In this document: one piece after another, positions 53,149-61,071 of the stretch
Layout: each line of letters begins with the position of its first letter
Position numbering within the stretch: position 1 is the first letter of the stretch
Origin: Flavobacterium sp. xlx-214
GTDB lineage: Bacteria > Bacteroidota > Bacteroidia > Flavobacteriales > Flavobacteriaceae
Assembly (NCBI RefSeq): GCF_013874595.1
Contig: NZ_CP059431.1
Span: 2,108,001 to 2,172,000 of the forward strand
Reading direction: 5' to 3'
DNA: 64,000 nt
Translations under genes and position numbers: made by a program
The notes under the pieces: model-generated
Seen by the model: the letters and a program-made list of their open reading frames with translations, nothing else
Told to the model about the DNA's origin: nothing
Databases searched by the model: none

Positions 53149-53449
53149 GATTTCTAGGTTTTAGGGTGTATGTTGTGGGGTGTATGTTGTGGGGTGTAAG
53201 GTTAAGTGGATGTATGCTTGATTTTAATTGAAATGATGTAACTAATTCACCCTTTGAGGGTAGGGGACTTTTCATCAATTCATCAGTATAACACTGAATC
53301 AAACTATTTACAACAATCTCAACTGAGCATTCACAGCGGAATGAGTGTCGATTCATTGAACACAGCGTGAAATCAAATGCTGTTTGAGAGCTTGCTCGAG
53401 TTTATTTGATTTAGCTGTGAAAATGCAAATTGACCATGAGCAGTGACGC
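53149..53449. repeat. Intergenic with tandem repeat and nested-hairpin element E
   Basis: At 53166-53198 a 14-base unit (tgtatgttgtgggg) is repeated about two and a half times. Element E at 53327-53426 has GCATTCACAGC/GCTGTGAAAATGC as its outer stem, AAATCAAAT/ATTTGATTT (53370-53378, 53404-53412) as the middle stem and GAGAGC/GCTCG at the tip. It is followed by tttgtttcttttgcgacc. The layout is the same as in elements A-D and F, although the sequence differs. Confidence 0.7.
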
Positions 53450-53905
53450 TCAGGAGTTTTGTTTCTTTTGCGACCAAAAGAAAAATGATGTGTAATTGTC
53501 TGAACAACTAAAAAGCATTATGATGCTTATTATACAGATAAAGCTATTAAACCACAAATGTTCCCACCATCCCATCCTTTCAAGAATACCTCCACATGAA
53601 CAGGGTACAAACGGACTGTAATGTAAAATGAGGTATATATATACGGTAAAGGCGGTCATGAATCCTAAAAATAAATAAAGCCCTAACGCTCTGGTTGTTT
53701 GAAAACAAAGCAATAGGGCAATAATCAATTCACCAACTACTACGCCGTATGCAATAGGCGTAGCAAAGGCACTTAATAAAGGGGATTGGGCTACTTGTAC
53801 TTGAAAATTTTCAAAGTCAATTAACTTGCTTATGGCTGCATATACAAATAGTAATACAAATGCATATACCAGCAGTTCTTTTATTATTTTTTTTGTTTTG
53901 TACAT
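53450..53905 (-). CDS. MauE/DoxX-type membrane protein
   Basis: The 151-aa product has four membrane helices (about 8-26, 48-68, 74-95 and 116-138), the MauE/DoxX layout. After the third helix is FVPCSCGGILERMGWWEHL with Cys102 and Cys104, the pair conserved in MauE-type redox proteins that help disulphide formation in partner proteins. The short N-terminal KLIDFENFQVQVAQSPLL is also typical of the Bacteroidota subgroup. It lies 302 bp upstream of the propeller-like gene on the same strand. I infer that it supports oxidative folding of the secreted Cys-containing DUF6520 protein of the same group. Confidence 0.88.
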   Translation of the reverse strand: MYKTKKIIKELLVYAFVLLFVYAAISKLIDFENFQVQVAQSPLLSAFATPIAYGVVVGELIIALLLCFQTTRALGLYLFLGFMTAFTVYIYLILHYSPFVPCSCGGILERMGWWEHLWFNSFICIISIIMLFSCSDNYTSFFFWSQKKQNS

Positions 53906-54016
53906 AACTGTTTGATTTCGTGTTATGTAAAATTGAAAAATAAATAATAGAATAAGTTACTGAATTGGGATTAAAAGTTAGTATATATGTTGGCTTGTGT
54001 GTTTATTTTGGGCTTT

Positions 54017-54931
54017 TTATATGTTATTTTGCTGCTTTTTTCGTAAGGTTCGGGGTCTTATTTGAAAGGTTTTTAGGAACTGGGTACTAAATGTTGGGTA
54101 CTGTGAATAGCCTACCATTTGTGATAGTTCTTTTAATGAAATGGTACTGGTTTCTACTAGTAGATGGGCGTGCTTCATTCGTAAGGTTAGGAAGTAATCG
54201 TATGGACAACATTGGTAAAGCTCTTGAAATCCTTTCTTTAGTTGAAAGCTGTTAATTCCAAAGCTTTTGCATATTTGCTTTAATTGTAGTCTTTCTGAAA
54301 GTGGTAGCTGGTCTATGTGTTCTTTTATTTCTTCTATAATGTCTCTGTAACGTTTTCTTTGTTCTAACTTAATCATCTCGGTAGACTCGCTTGCAAGTCC
54401 TTTGCTGAAGTATTTGGTATCTAAATGGATTTGATAGAGATTTAATATATAGTTTTTTCCTGAGCTAAGTTTTTTGATACTGTATAAGTAGGAATTTCCT
54501 AATACGGTAATGGATGGGGTCTCAGGATGAAAATTTACGGAATAGTTGAGTTGATTGATATAGTGCTCAAGTGAGTTTTGATCTTCTTCTTCTAAAAGCT
54601 GGGTGATTTTTTTGTTGAGAATATTTTTGATATCAATGGTTGAGTCTAAGGGAAATTGTTGATCAACATCCAAAATTTGCAGATTTTTATTTAATAATAA
54701 TTGGTAATGATGTATGAATTTGTGTGTTTCAGGTTTGTTAAAGGGCATTTGTAAAACACGTTGTTTCCATTCATCTATAACCATGTTTAAAAGCACTTCT
54801 ATGCTTTCTAAATCATCGTTTAGATACTTTACTTTGATTTTTTTACTAAGATTCCCTTGTGCTAATGTTAGTAAACTTTCTTGTAAATTGTTCCAACGCT
54901 CTTGCGAAAAGATAATGTTTTTTTTCATCAT
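54017..54931 (-). CDS. AraC-family transcriptional regulator
   Basis: The 304-aa product ends with an AraC-type DNA-binding domain of two helix-turn-helices. The first is LSERLQLKQICKSFGINSF with LKKGFQELYQCCPYDYFL, and the second is TISLKELSQMVGYSQYPTFS followed by FLKTFQIRPRTLRKK. The N-terminal 200 aa are helical and strand-mixed with no recognised sensor domain (NLQESLLTLAQGNLSKKIKV). Its start overlaps the stop of the small STAS-like gene by 4 bp, so the two are co-translated. The divergent alpha-oxoamine-synthase/GNAT gene is a likely target, since two direct repeats spaced 21 bp lie in the shared upstream region. Confidence 0.92.
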   Translation of the reverse strand: MMKKNIIFSQERWNNLQESLLTLAQGNLSKKIKVKYLNDDLESIEVLLNMVIDEWKQRVLQMPFNKPETHKFIHHYQLLLNKNLQILDVDQQFPLDSTIDIKNILNKKITQLLEEEDQNSLEHYINQLNYSVNFHPETPSITVLGNSYLYSIKKLSSGKNYILNLYQIHLDTKYFSKGLASESTEMIKLEQRKRYRDIIEEIKEHIDQLPLSERLQLKQICKSFGINSFQLKKGFQELYQCCPYDYFLTLRMKHAHLLVETSTISLKELSQMVGYSQYPTFSTQFLKTFQIRPRTLRKKQQNNI

Positions 54932-55302
54932 AGCGATTGTATATAGTGTTCTGCTTCTGACATCGTATCAAAGACACGGGTTGGAATTTTAGGTTTGTTG
55001 ATCGCTACAAAATAGGTGGCCATATGTTTTAAGGTACTGCCTGTGGATATAAGTGCTACTGATTTTATTAAAGCGGAACCAAAGGTGGCTAAGTAATCTC
55101 TTGCTTCTGTGCTGATGTCTTCTACTGATGTAATATCACAAAGAATGTTTAAAGATTTGTAAGATTGTATGCGCAGTCGGTCTTTTACAATGGCTTGGGC
55201 TGCCGCGTAATCAATGTACTTACCTCCTTTATAGATTATTTTTAAATAGGAGTTGGTAAGTTCGTAATGGGCGTATTTGTTTTCAAATGTGGTTGTATTC
55301 AT
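54928..55302 (-). CDS. STAS/SpoIIAA-like small protein
   Basis: The 124-aa product alternates strands and helices: HYELTNSYLKIIYKGG, AAAQAIVKDRLRIQSYKSLN, ILCDITSVEDISTEARDYLA and VALISTGSTLKHMATYFVAI. It ends RVFDTMSEAEHYIQSL. This matches the STAS/SpoIIAA-like fold common in Bacteroidota, in which a Ser or Asp on the surface can be used for switching. The family is loosely defined, so a precise role is not given. It is translated with the AraC regulator (4-bp overlap), suggesting that it modulates it or senses a ligand for it. Confidence 0.65.
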   Translation of the reverse strand: MNTTTFENKYAHYELTNSYLKIIYKGGKYIDYAAAQAIVKDRLRIQSYKSLNILCDITSVEDISTEARDYLATFGSALIKSVALISTGSTLKHMATYFVAINKPKIPTRVFDTMSEAEHYIQSL

Positions 55303-55390
55303 AATAGTGCGTGTTTTGTTTTGTTGTAAGGTTTATAAAATTAGTACTAATTTTTTTTAATATTTATTTTTTTTATCGGAGAAATTAGTA

Positions 55391-55424
55391 AATAGGTATA
55401 AAAAAATAGGGAATAGGTATAAAA
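55391..55424. promoter_or_regulatory. Direct repeats, probable AraC-type operator
   Basis: AATAGGTATAAAA occurs at 55391-55403 and again at 55412-55424, both on the plus strand and exactly 21 bp apart (two helical turns), as in AraC half-sites. The repeats lie between the divergent regulator and enzyme genes, 61-94 bp before the enzyme start. Confidence 0.6.
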
Positions 55425-55484
55425 TTTAGGCTATTTATCAGTTGGCTTTTTAATTTTTAGCAACTTTAAGCAAACGAAATTTTT

Positions 55485-57884
55485 ATGGCTAAAATTAATC
55501 ACAACGACATCATGGATACCATTGATGTAAGCATTGAAAATGCAAAAGATAATAAGGTACTGCATCTTTATGCTCAAAATAAATTTTTAAGAGGTGGACA
55601 TTTAAAAATTGATAGATTTGAATTGAAGCATTTTGCTAATACAGGATATCTCGGTTTGGAACAAGATATGCGCTTAAAACAGGCTGCGGTAACTGCTATT
55701 TATAATTTTGGTACGCAGTTTCCTTTGTCAAAGACCTATATTTCACATCCTTTATACTCTGAATTGGAAAAACATTTGGATATCATCTTTAACAGGCAAC
55801 CGCTTGTAGTGACTAAAAACAGTACGTTGGCGCATATTGGTACCATTCCACATGCTGTAAGTTACGATGATATGGTAATTTTAGATCATCAGGTGCACTG
55901 GAGTGTTCAAAATGCATGTCTTGTTTTGAAAACAAAGGACGTTCCCATCCGTTTGATCCGTCATAATGATATGAAGCAACTAGAGGACTACTTAAAAAAG
56001 TATGCTAATAAGTACAGCAAAATATGGTATATGGCAGATGGCATTTATTCTATGTATGGGGACACGCTTCCTGTATCGGATTTGAAACATCTTATGAAGA
56101 AGTATAAAAATCTTAATTTGTATCTGGATGATGTACATGGAATGAGCTGGATGGGGATCAATGGAAGTGGTTTTGTAAAAAGCCATTGGCCTTTTCTTGA
56201 TTCTCGAATAGTACTGGTAAGTACATTGAGTAAAACTTTTGGCGCGAGTGGTTCGGTTGTTGTAAGTGGTGATGCTTCACTGATAAATAAGGTTAGAAAC
56301 TTTGGTGGTCCTTTGACTTTTTCCGCACAACTAGAACCTGCGTCTGTTGCAGCTGCTATTGCTTCTGCTAAAATTCATTTAAGCCCTGAAATTTATCAAT
56401 TGCAAGAACAGCTATTGCTTCGCATTCATGTTTTTCAAGAGGCGCTTGTCAAGGCAAAGATTCCTTTAATGTCTACAGGCGAAACACCTGTCTTTTTTGT
56501 TGCTACTGGTATGCCTACCACGGCTTATGTACTTGCTCAAAAATTAAATATGGAAAGGTTTTATGTAAGTGTGGCTGTTTTTCCAGCGGTTCCTGTAAAC
56601 AATGCGGGACTTCGCATTACGGTTTGTAATCATAATAAAATAGAAGATATTATCTATTTGGCTCGTATTCTTGAAAAAGAATATCCTAGAGCTTTGGTTG
56701 CCACGGGTAATAGTTATGAGAAGGTGGGGCGTGCTTTTAAGCGCCATTTTGTGGGCCCCGAGATTAAGGAACATGCAAGCCGTGCTTTTTTCTCTAGTTT
56801 TACATATGATAAGATTGATGCTGTAAAGAAAGAGGAATGGAATGTATATTTAAAGGATCATGCGCTTGATTATGATGGCTTTTCTTTTGTTGAAAAATAC
56901 TTTTCTAGTTTGGATGTTAAAGATCCCAATTTTATGGAGTTCAAGTATCATTTGGTTCGAAACTTAGAAGGAGAAGCTTTAACACAAACGTCTATTTCGC
57001 TGTGGAAGGAGGATATGTTGTCAAAAGAGGCTGTTTCAAAGAAAATTGAAGAGATTCGGGTGTCTAATCCTTTGTTCTTAACGGAAAAGGTACATAGCAC
57101 AGGATCTGTTTTTACGGAAGGAAATCATGTGTACATTAATAAAAAAGCTAAGCATTTTAACTGGTTGCAACGGGCATTTTTTGATTCAATGGAGGAGGTG
57201 TTTGAGCATTCGGTATGTGGCAAACTGGTTATTAGAGATTTTCGTAGAAAAAGCTTTATGTATCATATGACTCATGAAAGAGGCTATGTTACGGTAGAAA
57301 TGCCTGACTCTGCTGTGTTTTCAAATTTTGAATGGAACGATCTTCTTGGTTTTGAACAATCGTTATCTAAAAGGTCTAGAAGGCATTTTAGAGCAGAGGT
57401 ATTGCCTTTTATAGATACCTACGATGTTTCGGTAGTGGATACGCTCTCAACTAGTGATCTGGAAAAAGCATATGAACTGTACTTGAATGTTAAAGCAAAT
57501 AATATTGCGATTAATAATTTTAGTTACAACTACGATTTGTTTCAGGCAATGAATGCAAGTAATTTATGGAAGTTTCTCATCCTTAAACAAAAAGGAAGTA
57601 ATGATATAGAGGGTGTCATGTTTTGTTATGTAAATAAAACGAATAATTCATTTAATCCTATTCTTGTGGGTATGAGTAATAATGAGCCACAGCGTTTAGT
57701 ATTGTACCGTCAGCTTTTGTTTCAAACAATTCTTTTTGCGAAACAACAATCGTTTTCTAAAATCTATTTGGGTGTGTCTGCCATTTTTGAAAAGCGCAAG
57801 CTAGGTGCTGAAATATTTTATAGATCAGCCTATGCGCGTATGAAAGATACATATAACAGCGATTTACTACAGACATTTGAGTAG
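55485..57884 (+). CDS. Alpha-oxoamine synthase fused to GNAT domain
   Basis: The 799-aa product has an N-terminal PLP enzyme of the alpha-oxoamine synthase group (BioF, serine palmitoyltransferase and relatives). NTGYLGLEQDMRLKQAAVTA comes first. YLDDVHGMSWMG (about 205-216) holds the PLP Asp, and VSTLSKTFGASGSV (about 245-258) the Schiff-base Lys. These enzymes condense an acyl thioester with an amino acid and release CO2. After a linker (about 410-590), the C-terminal 200 aa look like a GNAT-type acyltransferase (ELYLNVKANNIAINNFSYNY, LYRQLLFQTILFAKQQ and KIYLGVSAIFEKRKLGAEIF). A product such as an N-acylated amino ketone or lipid is inferred. A divergent AraC gene and a strong terminator bracket it. 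Confidence 0.85.
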   Translation: MAKINHNDIMDTIDVSIENAKDNKVLHLYAQNKFLRGGHLKIDRFELKHFANTGYLGLEQDMRLKQAAVTAIYNFGTQFPLSKTYISHPLYSELEKHLDIIFNRQPLVVTKNSTLAHIGTIPHAVSYDDMVILDHQVHWSVQNACLVLKTKDVPIRLIRHNDMKQLEDYLKKYANKYSKIWYMADGIYSMYGDTLPVSDLKHLMKKYKNLNLYLDDVHGMSWMGINGSGFVKSHWPFLDSRIVLVSTLSKTFGASGSVVVSGDASLINKVRNFGGPLTFSAQLEPASVAAAIASAKIHLSPEIYQLQEQLLLRIHVFQEALVKAKIPLMSTGETPVFFVATGMPTTAYVLAQKLNMERFYVSVAVFPAVPVNNAGLRITVCNHNKIEDIIYLARILEKEYPRALVATGNSYEKVGRAFKRHFVGPEIKEHASRAFFSSFTYDKIDAVKKEEWNVYLKDHALDYDGFSFVEKYFSSLDVKDPNFMEFKYHLVRNLEGEALTQTSISLWKEDMLSKEAVSKKIEEIRVSNPLFLTEKVHSTGSVFTEGNHVYINKKAKHFNWLQRAFFDSMEEVFEHSVCGKLVIRDFRRKSFMYHMTHERGYVTVEMPDSAVFSNFEWNDLLGFEQSLSKRSRRHFRAEVLPFIDTYDVSVVDTLSTSDLEKAYELYLNVKANNIAINNFSYNYDLFQAMNASNLWKFLILKQKGSNDIEGVMFCYVNKTNNSFNPILVGMSNNEPQRLVLYRQLLFQTILFAKQQSFSKIYLGVSAIFEKRKLGAEIFYRSAYARMKDTYNSDLLQTFE

Positions 57885-57912
57885 GAAGTTGTTTACTTCT
57901 TTCTTTGATGAT

Positions 57913-57940
57913 ACATCCGGCAGGTCCGGATGTTTTTTTT
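57913..57940 (+). terminator. Terminator of the fused enzyme gene
   Basis: Arms ACATCCGG (57913-57920) and CCGGATGT (57926-57933) with a 5-base loop are followed by eight T residues. Confidence 0.92.
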
Positions 57941-58063
57941 CTGAGCGTTATAGGAAGTGTAAATTCATTATTTGCATTTTCTATAGCACTAAAAACTATG
58001 GTTTTTAGGTATTTTTTTGGAAAAGATCCACCCCCTTTGAAACTAATCTAAATTTAATACTTC

Positions 58064-58921
58064 ATGGAACAACGTATTTATGAGGACGTGCTTTCTCGGC
58101 TAATAACTAAGGAGCAGCGTATCCTACTAAATTCATCTTCTATTATTGAAGAGTCTTATCAAATGACCTTGTTTCTCAAAGAAATGCTAGGTGATTTAAA
58201 ACAGATTATAATGGTTAATGGTTTTACAAGTGAAAAAGATGAAATTACATTCTTTAAACAGGTAAAACCTCAAATTTTAGGTAAATTAATTTTTTATAAC
58301 AAACTCTACCGCATCGAAACTTCTTGTCCTGCTTCAAATGGTAAGTTGTTTGTAAAATATTTTTCTTCTCAGATTGATAAGCTACTGCGTAATTGTAAGG
58401 AATATACAGAGAGATCTGAATTTTATCGTTATTACAAATCGGGGCGTACTGATCGAGATGCTTATTTCTTTAAATTGGGAAATATTGATTTTTATGAAGG
58501 CTTAAACAGCGTTGTTTTTGAAATTGATCCGCTTTTTTCTACTTACTACGATTACAAAATTGCCCGATTTGTTTCAGATGATTTGCTTTATAATTACTTA
58601 ATGACCAGATTGCAACCTGATGATTATAATAATACGCTTTGTGAGAATCAATTGCAAACGATTCCAAAAGATTTGCTTTGGACTAATTCTAAAAGTGCCC
58701 TAATAGAATTGGTATATGCCTTGCATGCCTCTGGTGCTATTTCGAATGGTAGAATTGGTATATCTAAAATTGCTTTGCTTTTTGAAGCGATGTTCAGTAT
58801 TAAATTAGGTGATTTACACCATTCGTTTCATAGAATGAAGGATCGATCTGGAAGTAAAACTTCTTTTCTAGACCAACTAACAACCAATTTAGAAAAATAC
58901 ATGCACAAAGATTTGGATTGA
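58064..58921 (+). CDS. rteC: RteC family ICE regulator
   Basis: The 285-aa product matches the RteC family, which in the Bacteroides transposon CTnDOT controls expression of excision genes. Typical are the N-terminal VLSRLITKEQRILLNSSSII, FKQVKPQILGKLIFYNKLY, YKSGRTDRDAYFFKLGNIDF and the C-terminal helix-turn-helix-like WTNSKSALIELVYALHASGA, then FEAMFSIKLGDLHHSFHRMK. The length is typical. It is the first gene of the right-hand ICE module and ends with a terminator at 58940-58982. RteC genes in flavobacteria are often kept in many ICEs, and whether this one is functional cannot be told. Confidence 0.93.
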   Translation: MEQRIYEDVLSRLITKEQRILLNSSSIIEESYQMTLFLKEMLGDLKQIIMVNGFTSEKDEITFFKQVKPQILGKLIFYNKLYRIETSCPASNGKLFVKYFSSQIDKLLRNCKEYTERSEFYRYYKSGRTDRDAYFFKLGNIDFYEGLNSVVFEIDPLFSTYYDYKIARFVSDDLLYNYLMTRLQPDDYNNTLCENQLQTIPKDLLWTNSKSALIELVYALHASGAISNGRIGISKIALLFEAMFSIKLGDLHHSFHRMKDRSGSKTSFLDQLTTNLEKYMHKDLD

Positions 58922-58939
58922 TTTTTTTGTATTTAATAT

Positions 58940-58987
58940 ATGCCTCTAGAACTGTTTTTTTATATTGTTTTTCTAGGGGCATTTTTG
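58940..58987 (+). terminator. Terminator of rteC
   Basis: ATGCCTCTAGAA (58940-58951) and TTCTAGGGGCAT (58971-58982) form a 12-base stem with one G-T pair and a T-rich loop, followed by TTTTTG. Confidence 0.75.
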
Positions 58988-59205
58988 TTGGTTTTAAGTT
59001 TTTGATTTCATTTTTAGGGTACTTTTTGTGCATTTTCTTTCTTTTTTTTGATTTTTATTTGACTTTTATGGGTACTTCTTGGCATCTACTTGGCGAATTA
59101 CACTTTTTCTTATGCTCAATTTTGCTCTGTGAAACAATACCATCTGTTGTAATTTTTGTATGATTTTATCGTGTACTTGTTCTAGGATGGTTTTAAATAA
59201 TTACG

Positions 59206-59520
59206 ATGAATATAGACAGAACTGAATTTATTGCATGGATGAAACGCATCATGCAACGCTTTGACATCTTGGACGAAGTGTGTAAAACAAAAAATAATCG
59301 TCTTGAAGTAGTAGACGGTGAAGAATTACTGGATAATCAAGATCTTTTGCTTTTGCTTAAAATAAGCAACCGCTCTTTACAACGCTACCGCTCTAATGGT
59401 AAATTACCTTACTACAGTATTAGTGGAAAGATTTACTACAAACGCTCAGACGTGGAACAGGTAATACGCGAAAGCTATTCTCGATCGGTGGGTGACCGAA
59501 AGAAAAATAAGGAAGGCTAA
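59206..59520 (+). CDS. Helix-turn-helix (excisionase/MerR-like) ICE protein
   Basis: The 104-aa product has a C-terminal HTH_17-type DNA-binding domain (LLLLLKISNRSLQRYRSNGK, then LPYYSISGKIYYKRSDVEQV). The N-terminal helical part (MNIDRTEFIAWMKRIMQRFD) and the EELLDNQDLL linker match the small regulatory or excisionase proteins of Bacteroidota conjugative transposons. It lies between rteC and the DUF3945/topoisomerase pair, the usual place in such modules. It may control excision or the downstream genes. Confidence 0.88.
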   Translation: MNIDRTEFIAWMKRIMQRFDILDEVCKTKNNRLEVVDGEELLDNQDLLLLLKISNRSLQRYRSNGKLPYYSISGKIYYKRSDVEQVIRESYSRSVGDRKKNKEG

Positions 59521-59595
59521 GGTCTTGTACTGCCAAATTATGATGGTTGAATAGGTTAAGTGGTTAGTTTGGGTGTTATTTTAAAATAGGTACTC

Positions 59596-61068
59596 ATGAA
59601 TGATGAAACAATTGCGAACCAACCTACTGCAAATGATAACGACGTTTTGCTGGTGCAACAGAAGCAAGATAAAGATGTTCAAGCAGTAAAAGGAGTGGAT
59701 GCAGATGGTAATCTTAAAACTGTTAAGCCACTTAAGAAAAATCAAAACCAATTTATGCGTGTTGATAAACACGGGGATGTTTTTTCAAATTTCTTTTCCA
59801 ACTTTTTAAGCCAGCTTAAAGATCCCTCTTCTTTTTCCTTTTTTAGAGTACCAGTAGAACAAGCTACTACTATTCCAAATAGAAAGAAAGAAGGAGAAGA
59901 GGAATTGTTTCAGAAGGAAATGGAAAAGTACGCCGTAACATCTCAGAATAACAGAAATAGTATAAGTAATCAAAATTCAAATAATATGGAAAATACACAG
60001 AAAACAGCAGAAAGTGGTACAACTACACAGTACCGTTATGATCCTAAAAAAATTGATTGGGAAATGATGTCGGATATTGGGCTAAGTGAAAGGGAACTAG
60101 TAGAAAGAAAGATGCTTGATCCTTTGTTAAAAGGCTACAAAACAAATGAATTGGTGCCACTGGTATTGCGCTTGGGTGCAACGGAAGCTAGAATGGATGC
60201 CCGTTTGTCTCTTAAAACAAATGAAGTGGGCGATGTTGTAATTGCTATTCACGGCATCAGAAAAGAACCTAATCTGAAATACCCTTTGTTTGGTCATGAG
60301 TTTACTAGTGAGGATAAAAAGAATCTTTTGCAAACAGGAAATATGGGAAGGGTGGTAGATATGATACATCCAAGGTCTGGAGCGGTAATTCCTTCTATTG
60401 TTAGTGTTGACCGTCTAACGAATGAAGTGGTGGCACTGGCGGTTGATAAAATCAAAATTCCTGAAGAAATTAAAGGGGTAAAACTAGATGATGCTCAAAA
60501 ACAAACGTTGTCAGAGGGCAAACCTCTCTATTTGGAAGGCATGATTTCTAAGAAAGGTACTGCATTTGATGCTACTGTACAGTTCAATGCAGATAAAAGA
60601 TATGTGGAATTTTTGTTTGATAAAGGGGTATCTAATAAGCAAACAGTTACTGAAGTAGTAGCTGCAAAAAATGAGGAGAAACTAGCTCCTCAGATGTTTA
60701 GAGGTAAAGAACTTAGTAAGGAACAGTATGATAAATTCAAAGCTGGTGAAACGGTATATGTAGATGGTCTTGTAGATAAGAAAGGACAAACCTATCAGGG
60801 GTACATCACTTTTAATCAGGATACGGGAAAAACCGAATTTGCTTTTCCTGGTCAGTTGAAGGAAAGAGCCAAGCCTGCAGAAGATTTTAAAACGCAGGTT
60901 GCTGTTAATTCGGATGGAAACACTAATGAAAAAACTAAAAAAATGAAGGAACCACTACAATCTTCTCAGGATGGTCCTAAAAATCAGGTGCAAAAATCGA
61001 TGCAAGAAACCCAGAAAGGGTCTGATGATAAGTTAAAAGTAGAGAAGAAAAGAGGTAGAAAAATCTAA
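59596..61068 (+). CDS. DUF4099/DUF3945 ICE protein
   Basis: The 490-aa product has a disordered, charged N-terminus (about 1-150), followed by a DUF4099 domain (about 155-270, YDPKKIDWEMMSDIGLSERE and KTNELVPLVLRLGATEARMD). Two DUF3945 repeats come next, at about 295-350 (LDDAQKQTLSEGKPLYLEGM) and 372-425 (LSKEQYDKFKAGETVYVDGL), and a Lys-rich tail closes it. Such proteins are hallmarks of Bacteroidota conjugative transposons and are always near the topoisomerase gene. Their role in transfer is unknown. The stop is 3 bp before the topoisomerase start, so the two are translated together. Confidence 0.92.
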   Translation: MNDETIANQPTANDNDVLLVQQKQDKDVQAVKGVDADGNLKTVKPLKKNQNQFMRVDKHGDVFSNFFSNFLSQLKDPSSFSFFRVPVEQATTIPNRKKEGEEELFQKEMEKYAVTSQNNRNSISNQNSNNMENTQKTAESGTTTQYRYDPKKIDWEMMSDIGLSERELVERKMLDPLLKGYKTNELVPLVLRLGATEARMDARLSLKTNEVGDVVIAIHGIRKEPNLKYPLFGHEFTSEDKKNLLQTGNMGRVVDMIHPRSGAVIPSIVSVDRLTNEVVALAVDKIKIPEEIKGVKLDDAQKQTLSEGKPLYLEGMISKKGTAFDATVQFNADKRYVEFLFDKGVSNKQTVTEVVAAKNEEKLAPQMFRGKELSKEQYDKFKAGETVYVDGLVDKKGQTYQGYITFNQDTGKTEFAFPGQLKERAKPAEDFKTQVAVNSDGNTNEKTKKMKEPLQSSQDGPKNQVQKSMQETQKGSDDKLKVEKKRGRKI

Positions 61069-61071
61069 GTT

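Noticed and set aside
53033..53356. 107-codon frame overlapping the start of the propeller-like gene
   Set aside because: It overlaps the signal-anchor coding sequence and the structured element E, has low-complexity content, and matches nothing. It is a shadow.
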